Part shown: positions 8,472 through 17,800 of the stretch, one piece after another
How positions within the stretch are numbered: the first letter of the stretch is position 1
Layout of the letters: the number at the start of each line of letters is the position of its first letter
Assembly (NCBI RefSeq): GCF_000372725.1
Contig: NW_005200615.1
Coordinates: forward strand, 227,114-255,957
Length of the DNA: 28,844 bases
Direction: 5' to 3'
From: Emiliania huxleyi CCMP1516
Taxonomy: Eukaryota > Haptophyta > Isochrysidales > Noelaerhabdaceae
Notes under the pieces: model-generated
The model's input: only the letters and a program-made list of their open reading frames with translations
What the model was told of the DNA's origin: nothing
Databases searched by the model: none
Position numbers and translations under genes: made by a program

Positions 8472-10825
8472 TCACGCGGCCGTCCGCCTGCGCACCCTCC
8501 TCACGCCGAGGCTGACCAGCGCCTCGTTGCACCTCTCCGCCTGCCTCTCCACCCCCTCCCCCGCCGTCTCTCGAGCGAGCGCCTGTAGCGCCGCAACGCC
8601 GCCGACCCGGTGCCACTGCTCAGCGCACGCAGACGAGGAGGTTGCGAGGGCCAGGAGGGCGTTGATGCTGTCTCTGCGCCAGCCATCATCCTCGGGCTGG
8701 TCGAGCCGCGAGAGGAGCAGCGAGAGGCAAGTGTCGTCAGCGGGGAGGTCGGGACGGGTGCTGGCCAGGTACACAAGGGCCATGGCAGCAGCGAGCTTGC
8801 AGAGGTCCGAGGCGCTTGCCTCCTGCGTGAGAGTTGAGAGGACCGCCACACCGCCAGCCTCGACGACGCCCTCGTGCGTGGCAGGTGCTACCTCAATCAT
8901 GTTGCAGAGCGCACACGCGGCATTCTCCTTCTGCCCCTCACTCCCGTCGCGAGCCAGAGCCAGCGACATGAGGACCTCGATCCCACCGGCCGCTGCGATC
9001 GCCACGCTGTTCTCGTCGTTGTCAGAGAGGTTCCACAGCGCCCCCGCCGCACGCTCCTTCTGCGCCTCATTCCCATCGCGAGCCAGCGCGATAAGGACCT
9101 CGATGCCGCCGGCCGCAACAATCGCCGCCTTGTTGTCGTCGTTGTGAGCGAGGCACCACAGCGCTCCTGCTGCACAATCCTTCTGCCCCTCGTTCCCATC
9201 GCGAGCCAGCGACACGAGGACTTCGATGCCGCCGGCCGCAGCAATCGCCACGCTGTTGTCGTCGTCCAGAGCGAGGTTCGCCAGCGCTCCCGCCGCATTC
9301 TCCTTCTGCGCCTCATTCCCGTCGCGTGCCAGCGACATTAAAACCTCGATGCCGCCAGCCGCAACAATCGCCGCCTCGTTGTCGTCGTCGTCAGCGAGGT
9401 TCCTCAGCGCTCCTGCCGCACGCTCCTTCTGCTCCTCATTCCCGTCGCGAGCCAGCGACACGAGGACCTCCACGCCGCCGGCCGCTGCGATCGCCACGCT
9501 GTTGTCGTCGTTGGCAGAGAGGTTCCACAGCGCCCCCGCCGCGTCTTCCTTCTGCGCCTCAGTCCCGTGGCGAGCCAGCGCAATAAGCACCTCGATTCCG
9601 CCTGCAGCAGCGATCGCCACCTTGAGGTCGTCGTTGATAGCGAGGTTCCACAGCGCCCCCGCCGCTTCCTCCTTCTGTGCCTCACTCCCGTCGCGAGCCA
9701 GCGACACGAGGACCTCGATGCCGCCGACCGCAACAATCGCCGCCTCGTTGTCGTCGTTGTAAGCAAGGTTCGCCAGCGCCCCACAGCGTTCTCCTTCTGC
9801 GCCTCACTCCCGTCGCGAGCCATAGCAACGAACAGCTCGATCCCGCCGGCCGCAACAATCGCCGCCTTGTTGTCGTCCTTGGCAGAGAGGTTCCACAGCG
9901 CCCCCGCGGCACCCTCCTTCTGCTCCTCATTCCCGTCGCGAGCCAGTGACACGAGGACCTCGATGCCGCCGGCAGCGGCGATCGCCACCTTAAGTTCGTC
10001 GTTGGCAGCGAGGCTCCACAGCGCCCCCGCCGCACGCTCCTTCTGCGCCTCATTCCCGTCGCGAGCCAGCGACACGAGGACCTCCACGCCGCCAGCCGCT
10101 GCGATCGCCACGCTGTGTTCATCGTTGCCAGCGAGAATCCTCAGCGCCCCCGCCGCACAAAACTTCTGCCCCTCGTTCCCGTCACGAGCCAGCGATACGA
10201 GGACCTCGATGCCGCCGGCCGCAGCGATCGCCACGCTGTTGTCGTCGTTGATAGCGAGGTTCCACAGCGCCCCCGCCGCTTCTGCCTTCTGCGCCTCACT
10301 CCCGTCGCGAGCCAGCGCGACGAGGGCCTCGATGCCGCCGGCCGCAGCAATCGCCACTCTGCTTTCACCGTCCTCGGCAAGCTCCCGGAGCGTTTCCGCG
10401 ACGTCCGCCTTCTCGTCCTCGTCTCCAACACGCAAGAGAGCGACGAGCGCGTCCATCCGCCTGCCGCTGGCCTCCTCTCCCGACAGCCGCCTGAGCTCTC
10501 CGAGCGCAGCAGCTTGCAGCTCCGAGGAGGCATCGCCAGCGGTCTCCACCAGCCGCGCGAAGGCACCGCGCGGCGCGCAGATCAGGGACCACCGCTTGCA
10601 CACGGCCGCGTGGCGCAGCCCCGTCTTCTCGAGCACGCATGGCGCAAGGTCCGGGTCCGCGAGGACGTCGGTCGCGACGGCGGGCGGAGGGCTGTGGTGG
10701 GCGAGGAGCGCCTCGGCCCTCCTGTTTGCAGCGGGGCTGTCCCGCATCGCGCCGGCGGTGATCGCGATCAGGGCATCGGGCGGAAGAGCGGCGAGCCGCA
10801 GCTCGTAGCGGGCGGAGGCGAGCAT
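8472..10825 (-). CDS. Armadillo-repeat protein with N-terminal F-box-like segment; single-base frame break
   Basis: Starts MLASARYELRLAALP, followed by a segment with LADPDLAP and AAVCKRWSLI that resembles an F-box-like helix bundle (weak). About twelve tandem 41-residue armadillo units follow (consensus DDNSVAIAAAGGIEVLVSLARDGNE, then QKERAAGALWNLA), then a degenerate armadillo region and a basic tail. The frame breaks once, in the fifth unit near 9778-9784: ENAVG should continue ALANLA, but one G of a G-run is missing. With that base counted, the span is 2355 nt (784 aa). Because both sides are intact and highly repetitive, a sequencing or assembly error is as likely as a real mutation. Armadillo arrays bind peptides; an F-box would make it a ubiquitin-ligase adaptor, which is inference. 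No introns needed. Confidence 0.8.
8890..10369 (-). repeat. Twelve tandem 123-bp armadillo-coding units
   Basis: Each unit holds GCCGGCGGCATCGAGGTCCT (or variants) every 123 bp. The spacing between the first and twelfth unit fits 11 x 123 less the missing base. The twelfth unit has a 2-residue insertion (LMSLALARDG). Confidence 0.85.
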
Positions 10826-11672
10826 TTCGCGGTGCGATAAGCGAGAATTCTTTTCCCTGTGATAGTGCTCTATCTCTGTTGTCTTTGGCACCTTGGAGTG
10901 CTGGGGGGGGCGACAGGGAGGATGTGGCCCTGAGTTATGTGTACGCCAACTCAGGGTGTGTGGCAGCCAGCCAGCTGGCTGTGTGTCTTGTGAGCTTGTT
11001 TGTGTCTGTGTGTCGCTCGTGCGTGTCGTCATCATCTGTCCCGCGTCCACCCATACCGCGCTGGTGTCCAGTCCGAGCCTGATACAGGTAGCTGGGGGAG
11101 GCTTTATGAGGTTGCTGAGGCGAAGCCGCCACCGCCACCGCCGCCACCCGCCACCGCCACCCGCCACCGCCTCCGCCTCAGGCGGCGCTCGATGTCGAGC
11201 CGCGCAACAAGGCGGCGAGGGAGGCGCTGGGGTCCTGCCGCGCTCGCAGGGCGAGCAGGGAGGCTGCGAGGAGGAGCAAGCGGCGGGTGGCCCTCTCGGT
11301 GGCAGAGGTGGAGCTCGCCCTCGACAACGACAGGGCACCCGTTCACAGCAAGAGGTGTGAAGAGACGCTGTTCACAGGTGGAGCACGACCTCGACAACGA
11401 CGGCCACCCGTTCGTCGCCGCCGCGTGCGCTCCCCGCAGTCTCTCGCCGATTCTCGCTGCAACCTCCCTGCCACCTCGCGGTCGTCCCACTCTCGTCGTT
11501 CTCTCCCTTGTCACTTCGTCCTCTGTCGCGTCGCTCTCTTCTGCCTCGTCCGGCGGCCCGCCCAGCGGGAAAAAATTCTTTCGCAAGGCCACAGCGACGA
11601 GGCTCCACCGCTGGCGCCGCCCGTCTCGCTGCAACCAAGCAAGATCTGCCCACCCATCCCGCCTTTGCCACG
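10826..11672. other. Divergent intergenic region with a possible stray exon
   Basis: Lies between the armadillo gene (-) and IMP4 (+), so it should hold both promoters. At about 11185-11350 (+) one frame reads as a charged helix (PRNKAAREALGSCRAR to VELALDNDRAP). A similar phrase, DLDNDGHPFV, follows 80 bp later after a TTCACAG acceptor-like site. This suggests an unrecognised small gene or gene fragment, but no complete model closes. No TATA box was recognised. Confidence 0.35.
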
Positions 11673-13297
11673 ATGCTGCGGAAGCAGGCGCGGATGCGGC
11701 GCGAGTACATGCAGAAGCGGGCGGCGGACGCAAAGGAAGCGTCGACCGCCGACCGCAAGCGCAAGCTGCGCACTGCCGTCGATGAAGGCCGTACGGTGCC
11801 GACAGAATTGCGCGGCGAGGCGGACGCGCTGCTCGCCGAGATGGAGCTGAACGGCGCGCCGGGGCCAAGCTCCTCCACCCCCGACCTCGACTCCGAGTAC
11901 GCGAGCGCGGGCGTCGCCGACCCGCGGATCCTGCTCACGACCTCGCACGACCCCAGCTCGCGGCTGGTGCAGTTTCTCAAGGAGATGAAGCTGGTCTTCC
12001 CAAACACGTCGCGGATGAACCGCGGCGGCCACACCGTCAAGCAGATCGTCGAGACCTGCCGCGCCGACGGCTTCACCGACTTGGTTGTGCTGCAAGAGCA
12101 CCGTGGCGTGCCCGACGGGTGAGAGTGTGCCGCCTCTCCCGGACGCCTCGGCCGCAGCCTCCTCCGCGCGACGGCCGCTGCCGCTGCGCCCCCAAACCCG
12201 CTGTCCAGCACTCCCCCTCCTGGCTCCCACGCGTCTGGATGCCGCTCGCCCCTGCGCCCCTGCGCCACTGCTGCCCTCCCCCGTCCCTGCGCCTTCCACT
12301 GCTGCCGTCCCCCGTCGCCGCCCCTCACGCTCACCGCCCACACCCCTGCGGTTGGGCAGGCTCGTCGTGTCGCACATGCCCCACGGGCCCACCGCCTACT
12401 TCGGCCTCGCCAACGTCACCATGCGCCACGACATCGAGGGCGCGACAAACATGTCCGAGGTGCCCTCTCCCTCTCTCCTCTCTCCCCCCTCTCTCCTCCT
12501 CCTCCTCTCTCTCTCTCCTCTCCCTCGCTCGCTCGCTCGCTCCCCCCCCCCCCCCCACCCCACCCCACCCCCACCCCACCCCTCCCCACCTTCTGAACCC
12601 TCCCCTAAGCCCTCCCCAAGCCTCCCCAAGCCCTCTCGGAGCCTTCTCGGAACCGCCTCGCAGGCGTACCCGCACCTTGTGATCGACAACCTGACGAGCA
12701 AGGTTGGCGCGCGGGTGGCGACGATCCTGAAGCGCGCCGCGCCGCCGCTCGAGAAGAGCGCCGAAGAGACCCCCCCGCGAGGACCCGAACCCTCGCCCAC
12801 GAGCGCAGGCACCTCTTCCCGGTGCCCAAGCCCGACTCCAAGCGCGTCGTCTCGCTTGTCAACCGCGCCGACCTGCTCTCCTTCCGCCACCACGTGTACG
12901 CAAAGGAGAAGGCGGACGTCCACCTGTACGAGGCGCCAGCGTCCCGCCGAGATTGCGCCGAGATTGCATCGCGGGTGCGCCGAGGAGGCCGGCCCGCCAC
13001 TCCGACCAGCCGCCGGCCGGCTCGCGGTGATCAGCCTGCACGCCCGCCGCACCGCGCCGCACCGCCCGCGATCGTGCGCATTTGTGTCGCTTTCCGCCCG
13101 CCCGCGTGCGGTTCGTCGCGCCGCGCCGCGACGCCCTCGTGGCCTCAGCAATCGGCCTCACCGGACCTCAGGTTGGGCCGCGGTTCGACTTGCGGCTCTA
13201 CCAGATCAAGCTCGGCACCATCGACCAGGAGGAGGTGGAGAACGAGTGGGTCTTGCGGCCGTACATGAACACGGCGAGCAAGAGGAGGGCGCTCTGA
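11673..13297 (+). CDS. IMP4: U3 snoRNP protein IMP4 (Brix domain), 5 exons
   Basis: Nucleolar component of the small-subunit processome that stabilises the U3 snoRNA to pre-rRNA duplex during 18S processing. Exons 11673-12118, 12360-12459, 12664-12731, 12809-12932 and 13172-13297 sum to 864 nt, giving 287 residues against about 290 in yeast and human. Landmarks in order: MLRKQARMRREY, DPRILLTTSHDPSSRL, MKLVFPNTSRMNRGG, DLVVLQEHRGVP, LVVSHMPHGPTAYF, MRHDIEGATNMSE, HLVIDNL, ILKHLFPVPKPDSKRV, NRADLLSFRHHVY, EVGPRFDLRLYQIKLG, EWVLRPYMNTASKR. Introns 1-2 are GT-AG; introns 3 (12732-12808) and 4 (12933-13171) have GC donors. All acceptors are followed by G. The start matches the conserved N-terminus of the family. 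Confidence 0.95.
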
Positions 13298-13958
13298 GGG
13301 ACAAAATCCGGTTGTCGCTCGCGGCGGGCGGTGCGCGGAGCGTGGAGTTGCGGAACACTCAGGCGATTTTTGGGCCGGGACCTTATTTACAAATTCCCGT
13401 GTGTACGGCGCCAGCGGCGTGCAGCGCGAGCGCCAGCGACCAGCGAGCCCAGCGTCCAGCGGAGATCGGCTCCCCCAACCCCCCCACCCCCCCACTCCCC
13501 GCATGCAGCTACGGCTTTAGGCCTAGGGGGCAGTAATGAGTAAATAAAAACGGACACCTCTCTACTGTGAGATGGGTAAAAAGGAACAGGCCCCCGCCCT
13601 TGCGATCTTTGTGCAGGGTTCTTTGTTTAGGGCAGACACAGCGTCCTAATCTAAAATCTGAGGATTCAGGATTGAGGGGCTTGCTTCAGAGTTCAGTGAG
13701 GCCAAAGTGAGTTTATGGATGTGTGAGAACAGTGCGGGACACGAGGAGTCACGCGGACCGACTCGTCGGCGACTCTGCTGGAGCGGCCGCACACTCGGCT
13801 CGCTCCCCCCCCCTGCACATCTAAAGCCATGGCCGCCCCCCCCCCCCCCCCAGCAGCAGCGCTCTGCTGCTGGGGGGGTCCGGACCCCCCCCCCCCCAGC
13901 AGGAGCGCTCTGCCTGTGGGGGGTGCTGGCATCTCTGTACAGACAGCAGCTCGGGTAA
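13298..13958. other. Intergenic region between IMP4 and the SHQW/ankyrin locus
   Basis: Contains a possible poly(A) signal AATAAA at 13543-13548, about 246 bp after the IMP4 stop, a short AT-richer stretch, and the C-run hairpin cluster at 13836-13925. No coding sequence is supported, although the 5' exon(s) of the next gene may be hidden here (a GGTAAGT donor-like site lies at about 13954). Confidence 0.5.
13836..13925. repeat. Nested C-run/G-run hairpins
   Basis: A 15-bp perfect stem pairs 13845-13859 (seven C then AGCAGCAG) with 13864-13878 over a CGCT loop. The following G7-TCCGGA-C7 (13872-13891) is itself a perfect 20-bp palindrome. A second, imperfect copy of the hairpin follows (C-run, AGCAGGAGCGCTCTGCCTGT, G-run). 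Confidence 0.85.
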
Positions 13959-15373
13959 GTAGCCATCGCCGACGGCAGAGTCGTGGAGGCGCCTCAGGGC
14001 GCGTCGGTGCTCTTCATCTCGCACCAGTGGCTCTCCTTCGCCTCACCGGATCCCGCGTGCGTGCAGTTGCGCGCACTGCAGAGGGTTCTGCGCGCACTTG
14101 TCGAACAGGGGGGCGCTGCAATTTCCGCCCTCTTTGACCCGGACGACTGGGACGCCTTCGCAAAGGGGGTGGACAAGAGGAAGGTGAAGAGCTCGCACGC
14201 GCAGGCCCTGACGGCGCTGCAGAAGCAGCTGACGCCGGAGAAGTTCGCCGCCGAGATCGAGGGGGCCTTCATCTGGCTCGACTACGTCAGCATCCCGCAG
14301 CAGCGCGGCGGCGGCTTCTGAGCATTGCTAACTTTCACGAGCTCGTTGACTCAGGGGCCGGCTCGAGGAGATGGCGAACTTCCTCACGCCGCACAGCATG
14401 AACCCGCTCGTGCTGACGGGGCGGCCGAGGCTCGCCGTCGAGGAGTTCGCGGACTTTTGGTCCTTTCGCGCAAACACGCGGAGCGGGAGCGTGGCGTGCG
14501 GCAGCTTACCGACGAGGCCGACCGGCCGCAGTGCGAGGCGGTGCTGCGCAAGATGTGGCTCGCAAAGATGGAGAGCTGGCCGCGGGCGGGCAGCGCATGA
14601 TGACCACCCTCTTCGGCGTCGTCGAGGCGAAGCTGCTGGCGTCGGCGGTGGACGGGCCGCTGCGCATCGTCGACGCCGCGGGCGCGCCCGCGACGTGGGA
14701 TTCGATCTCTCGCGCCTGGACGCTCGGCGACCTCTCCTCTGGCGGCGGGCAGGAGCATCCGATCGGCGCGCCCATCGTCGCGGCCATGCTCGGCGACGCG
14801 GCGCTGCTGCGCGAGGCCTTTGACGAGCGGGGTGCCGACGTGGCGGCGAGGCATGCGGCGACCGCGGGGCGACGACGGTGATGCACGCGGCGGGGGCGGG
14901 GGCCGCCGACGCAGTCGACTTCCTGCTGAACCACGCGAAGGCGCGCGGCCTCTCCCGCCTCGTCGACGACGGAACGAGCAAGCTCGGCATCACTCCCCTC
15001 GACCGCGCCGTCCGCTGCGGCCATGCGGACGTTGTGAGGCTGCTGCTCCGCCACGGCGCGAGCGTGCCACTCGGGCTGCACGCCGCTGCACGCCGCCGCG
15101 GAGATGGGGCGGTGCGAGTGCGCGGCCGCGCTGCTCCAGGCCGTCGCGGATGTGGATGCGGCGAACCACGACGGCGCGACGCCGCTGCATCTGTGCGCGA
15201 GCGGCTTCACGCTCTTTGGCTCGCAGGCGGGCAAGGCCGACGTGGCGAGGCTGCTGCTCGGCCATGGTGCGAGGCGGGACGTCCGCAACCGAGACGGGCG
15301 CACCGCACTCGACGTCGCCGCCGCCGAAGCCAACGCCGCTGTGGCCGCGCTGCTGGGGGGAGGGTGTGGATAG
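13959..15373 (+). pseudogene. SHQW (TIR-like)/ankyrin protein, broken by multiple frameshifts
   Basis: Opens with ADGRVVEAPQGASVLFISHQW, then a TIR-like segment ending FIWLDYVSIPQQ. It resumes RLEEMANFLTPHSMNPLVLT, a linker, and ankyrin repeats (GITPLDRAVRCGHADVVRLL, TPLHAAAEMGRCECAAALL, GATPLHLCASGFTLF, GRTALDVAAAEANAAVAALL). Breaks: after SIPQQ (about 14310-14354) roughly 50 residues expected in this family before the RLEE segment are missing. One-base losses lie near 14503, 14570 and in the G-run at 14866-14869, and a +1/-2 shift lies near 15082. No introns fit these points because sequence on each side is contiguous. A CTAAC branch-like motif and CAG at 14330-14354 could mark a genuine small intron at the first break. 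Related proteins in marine protists are intact and many-copied; function unknown, possibly immune-type signalling. Confidence 0.7.
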
Positions 15374-15435
15374 GTTGAGATTCGCCAAGTTTACAACGCA
15401 AGTCTTCTGGAGAGCATTTTTCCAAAAGCCCCAAG
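15340..15435 (+). repeat. Repeat pair, copy A (ankyrin 3' end plus flank)
   Basis: GTGGCCGCGCTGCTGGGGGG, AGGGTGTGGATAGGTTG, then AAGTCTTCTGGAGAGCATTT and CCAAAAG. Matches 17062-17159 with small indels. It includes the last ~11 codons of the ankyrin locus. Confidence 0.85.
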
Positions 15436-15850
15436 GGTCCCGAATTTCGCCGTCGAAGGGGCAAGGGACGTGTCCAACGATCGCCGGACGCCGCGCCACG
15501 AAGCACGATCCCCTCACCGATTGCGGCGAGGCGGCGCGTTCTGCTGCAAAGCTGGCTCCGCTCTGTGCGTGGCGATGCAGAGGGGGGGGGCCTGCGCACG
15601 TTCCGAGGAACAGGAGGCTCTCCCCCTCCCCCGGCCCGAGCAGCTACGCATGTGGAAGGCAGCCACCGCCGCCGCCGCCGCCCGCACCGCCGCCCGCGCA
15701 CCGCTCTGCCGCCGCGCAACGCCGCCGCCCCCCAACGGAATCCCGCCCCCAACGGAACACCCGATGTGTGAGTCGGAGTGAGTGAGTATTCACACACACA
15801 CAATCACACAATCACACAGACACAGACACAGACACAGATACACAGACACA

Positions 15851-15891
<41 letters not shown>

Positions 15892-15960
15892 TGATTAATA
15901 ATTAATAACGGCGTCTCTGTCGGCACTAGGGGGGGGACGGTACTACGCGAGTACGCCGAC
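15374..15960. other. Noncoding stretch with repeat copy A and a CA microsatellite
   Basis: After the repeat, the sequence is GC-rich with a GCCGCCGCC tract (about 15665-15700). It ends in the CA tract and a short AT-rich ATGATTAATAATTAATAA. No gene supported. Confidence 0.5.
15790..15889 (+). repeat. CA/CAGA microsatellite
   Basis: About 100 bp of CA dinucleotides interrupted by AATCACA and CAGACA units; the last ~38 bp are pure CA. Confidence 0.97.
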
Positions 15961-16767
15961 ATGCCACTCTTGCTCGCCGCCGCCGCCTCGCCGAGCGCGT
16001 CTGGCGAAGCTGGCACTGTGTGCGCCGACATTGTCGGCCCGCTGCAGGCGCAAGTCGCGGCGCAGGCGCGCCAGATTGCGGCGCTGGAGAACAAGCTTGC
16101 CGAGGGTGCTGCGCACAGACGAGCCCTCCCAGACTGGTACACCTACCTCTACGAGTATGACACGCCGCCGCCGCCTCCACCGTCGTCCCGGCCGACTCCC
16201 CGCGCGGCGCCGCCGTTGCCGCCTCCGCCGCCGCCCGTCCCCCTGGCCGGCTCTCCCCCACCTCCGCCTCCGTGTTGCGCGTGCTCGGGGCCGCCGCCGC
16301 CATCGCCGCCGCCATCGCCGCCGCCATCGCCGCCGCCATCGCCGCCGCCATCGCCGCCGCCATCGCCGCCGCCATCGCCACCGCCGTCCCCTGCGCCGCC
16401 ATCGCCACCGGCGGCGAGCCCGCCCTCGTGCGCTGAGGTGCCCAACTTCACTCCGTGTGACCCCTGCCAGTCGGACGCGCCCCTCGTTGCGCCGCCGGGC
16501 GCGGCCGCCTCTTTCGTGGTTCGGCAACACGTGAACATCTGCGGCGCCACGCGGGGCTCTTTCAGATACCACGTGTGCGTGGACGGAGAGTGCGTCCCCT
16601 TTGATAATTACGCGTGCCCGATCGTCGGCCAGTACAAAACCACGGACATCATGGAGTTCCCCGACATTGGGACACCCATGCCGGGCCCGTGCAACGGCAA
16701 GGTGTGCACGGCGTGCGAATGGTGCCACGACGTGAGCAGGTGCACGCCCTTGGGTGAACCCCCTTAG
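15961..16767 (+). CDS. Proline-rich, cysteine-rich extracellular-type protein
   Basis: 268 residues from the only in-frame ATG; the frame is open upstream to 15895, so an earlier exon with a signal peptide may exist. The order is a small hydrophobic start (MPLLLAAAAS), a short coiled coil (LQAQVAAQARQIAALENKL), an acidic/aromatic bridge (WYTYLYEYD), about 95 residues of Pro/Ser repeats including eight PPPS units, and a ~110-residue domain with 11 or so cysteines (PNFTPCDPC, VNICGAT, YHVCVDGECVPF, NYACPIVG, GKVCTACEWCHDVSRC). The layout matches algal hydroxyproline-rich proteins in which a Pro rod joins two globular domains. The cysteine domain is not one I can name. Single exon in the region seen, with clean codon use in the Cys domain. 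Confidence 0.65.
   Translation: MPLLLAAAASPSASGEAGTVCADIVGPLQAQVAAQARQIAALENKLAEGAAHRRALPDWYTYLYEYDTPPPPPPSSRPTPRAAPPLPPPPPPVPLAGSPPPPPPCCACSGPPPPSPPPSPPPSPPPSPPPSPPPSPPPSPPPSPAPPSPPAASPPSCAEVPNFTPCDPCQSDAPLVAPPGAAASFVVRQHVNICGATRGSFRYHVCVDGECVPFDNYACPIVGQYKTTDIMEFPDIGTPMPGPCNGKVCTACEWCHDVSRCTPLGEPP
16297..16384 (+). repeat. 12-bp tandem repeat encoding PPPS
   Basis: CCGCCGCCATCG repeated about seven times without change inside the proline-rich coding segment. Confidence 0.95.
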
Positions 16768-17061
16768 CGGCCGGGTGCGAGACCCTGGCTCGGCGCCCGT
16801 CGATAGAGATACCCTTTTTAGGAATGAGTTCACAGAAATGTAATGAAAGCGTCGAAAATGTCGCCCAAAAAGCGCCTCGAGTTTTTGTTGCAGCGGTTCC
16901 CCACAGCCGGCGCGCGCTGCCAGGACGCACCGCTCGCGTGTCGCGTGTCGGCGGCATTCCCTCCCTGGCACCCAGTGAGTGCCGCGAATCGACCAGACTA
17001 GGATCGACGCAGCGCTTGCTGTGGGGCTGCAACAAACTAGCCCAGGCAAAATACGTGCTTT
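16768..17061. other. Short noncoding stretch after the Pro/Cys-rich gene
   Basis: No gene recognised. It ends where repeat copy B begins. Confidence 0.4.
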
Positions 17062-17165
17062 CTGTGGCCGCACTGCTGGGGGGAGGGTGTGGATAGGTTG
17101 GGAGGCGCCTCTTTTACAACTCAAGTCTCAAGTCCTCTGGAGAGCATTTTCCCAAAAGGGTCATA
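17062..17165 (+). repeat. Repeat pair, copy B (displaced ankyrin 3' end fragment)
   Basis: Repeats GTGGCCGCACTGCTGGGGGG, AGGGTGTGGATAGGTTG and CTGGAGAGCATTTTCCCAAA from 15340-15435, including codons for VAALLGGGCG and the stop. It lacks any upstream ankyrin coding sequence, so it is a partial duplicate or a shared dispersed element. Confidence 0.8.
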
Positions 17166-17254
17166 GAGCAGACATCATCCTGGGGAGATTGGGCGACAAC
17201 CCGACGGGCAGACCCCGCCCCGCTCGCAGGGCGTGCACCACACAGCACACAGGC

Positions 17255-17640
17255 ATATAAAAGAAAGAAAGAAAGAAAACGTACAACCCAAGGGAGGGAT
17301 GGGAGGACGGCACGCCGCCACCACACAGGTTTTGTTGCGCTTACCCGGCCCAGGCCGACCATCAAAACGCCCTGCTAAGTCTTTCGTGCAAAGGTATCTT
17401 TTTTTTTGTTGGGGGGGACGGACGACGACCAGCAGCGATGTGGGGCACTTCAGTATATCCACTCCGCACACCACCCCCACGACCCGCCCGACTACGGCTC
17501 GCCCCGCACACCCGACCGTCGGCCGATCCGCCTCGTCGCCGCGGCCCTCCCGACCGGTTGCACACAGGGATTTTAAGGAGAGGGGTGTGATGCGCTAGCC
17601 GTCGCCCACCCTTGGGCGTCCGCCTCTTCCTATCACAGGC
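17255..17640 (+). repeat. Dispersed repeat, copy interrupted by an insertion
   Basis: Same blocks as 4575-4730: GAAA tract, CAACCCAAGGGAGGGATGGG, CCGCCACCACACAGG, then after 239 bp the rest, TTTTAAGGAGAGG, GATGCGCTAGCCGTCGCCCA and CCTCTTCCTATC. A TATAAAAG sits just before the GAAA tract in this copy only. Confidence 0.9.
17329..17567 (+). mobile_element. Introner-like insertion (239 bp, 8-bp target duplication, GT...AG edges)
   Basis: Compared with the empty copy at 4575-4730, exactly one block is added here. It is flanked by the direct repeat CACACAGG (17322-17329 and 17561-17568), which is present once in the empty site. Read as an intron it begins GTTTTG and ends CACACAG, followed by G, and removing it restores the repeat. 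The interior has a T-run and G-run (17398-17418) and a C-rich 3' end suited to a polypyrimidine tract. No terminal inverted repeat is evident. DNA-transposon-like introners with target duplications supplying one splice site are known from Micromonas and Aureococcus. Confidence 0.65.
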
Positions 17641-17800
17641 TTATTTATTGGGAAGGCTGGCGAATTTCTCTCTTTTTCCCCGCCGTTGCAAAGATCACAT
17701 TTTCCACTCCAGCTCCGGTGCTCAAGGGAGGGGGTGACGCCGGCGACGTGGCGGAAGAGATGGCGAGGGCGAGTGAGGAGGCGCTCGGATACCGGCAGCC

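Noticed and set aside
8930..10370. CRISPR-like or satellite array at the 123-bp periodicity
   Set aside because: The period is a whole number of codons (41) and encodes intact armadillo units.
12085..13536. 483-residue + frame across IMP4
   Set aside because: Reads through IMP4 introns. Only its SH-MPHGPTAYF and HLVIDNL parts are real, and both belong to the spliced IMP4 model.
14330..14354. Intron explaining all breaks in the SHQW/ankyrin gene
   Set aside because: A CTAAC/CAG pair exists at the first break only. The other breaks are single-base with contiguous homology on both sides, leaving no room for introns.
15926..16408. Minus-strand MAAAMAAAMAAA frame
   Set aside because: Pure complement of the 12-bp PPPS repeat.
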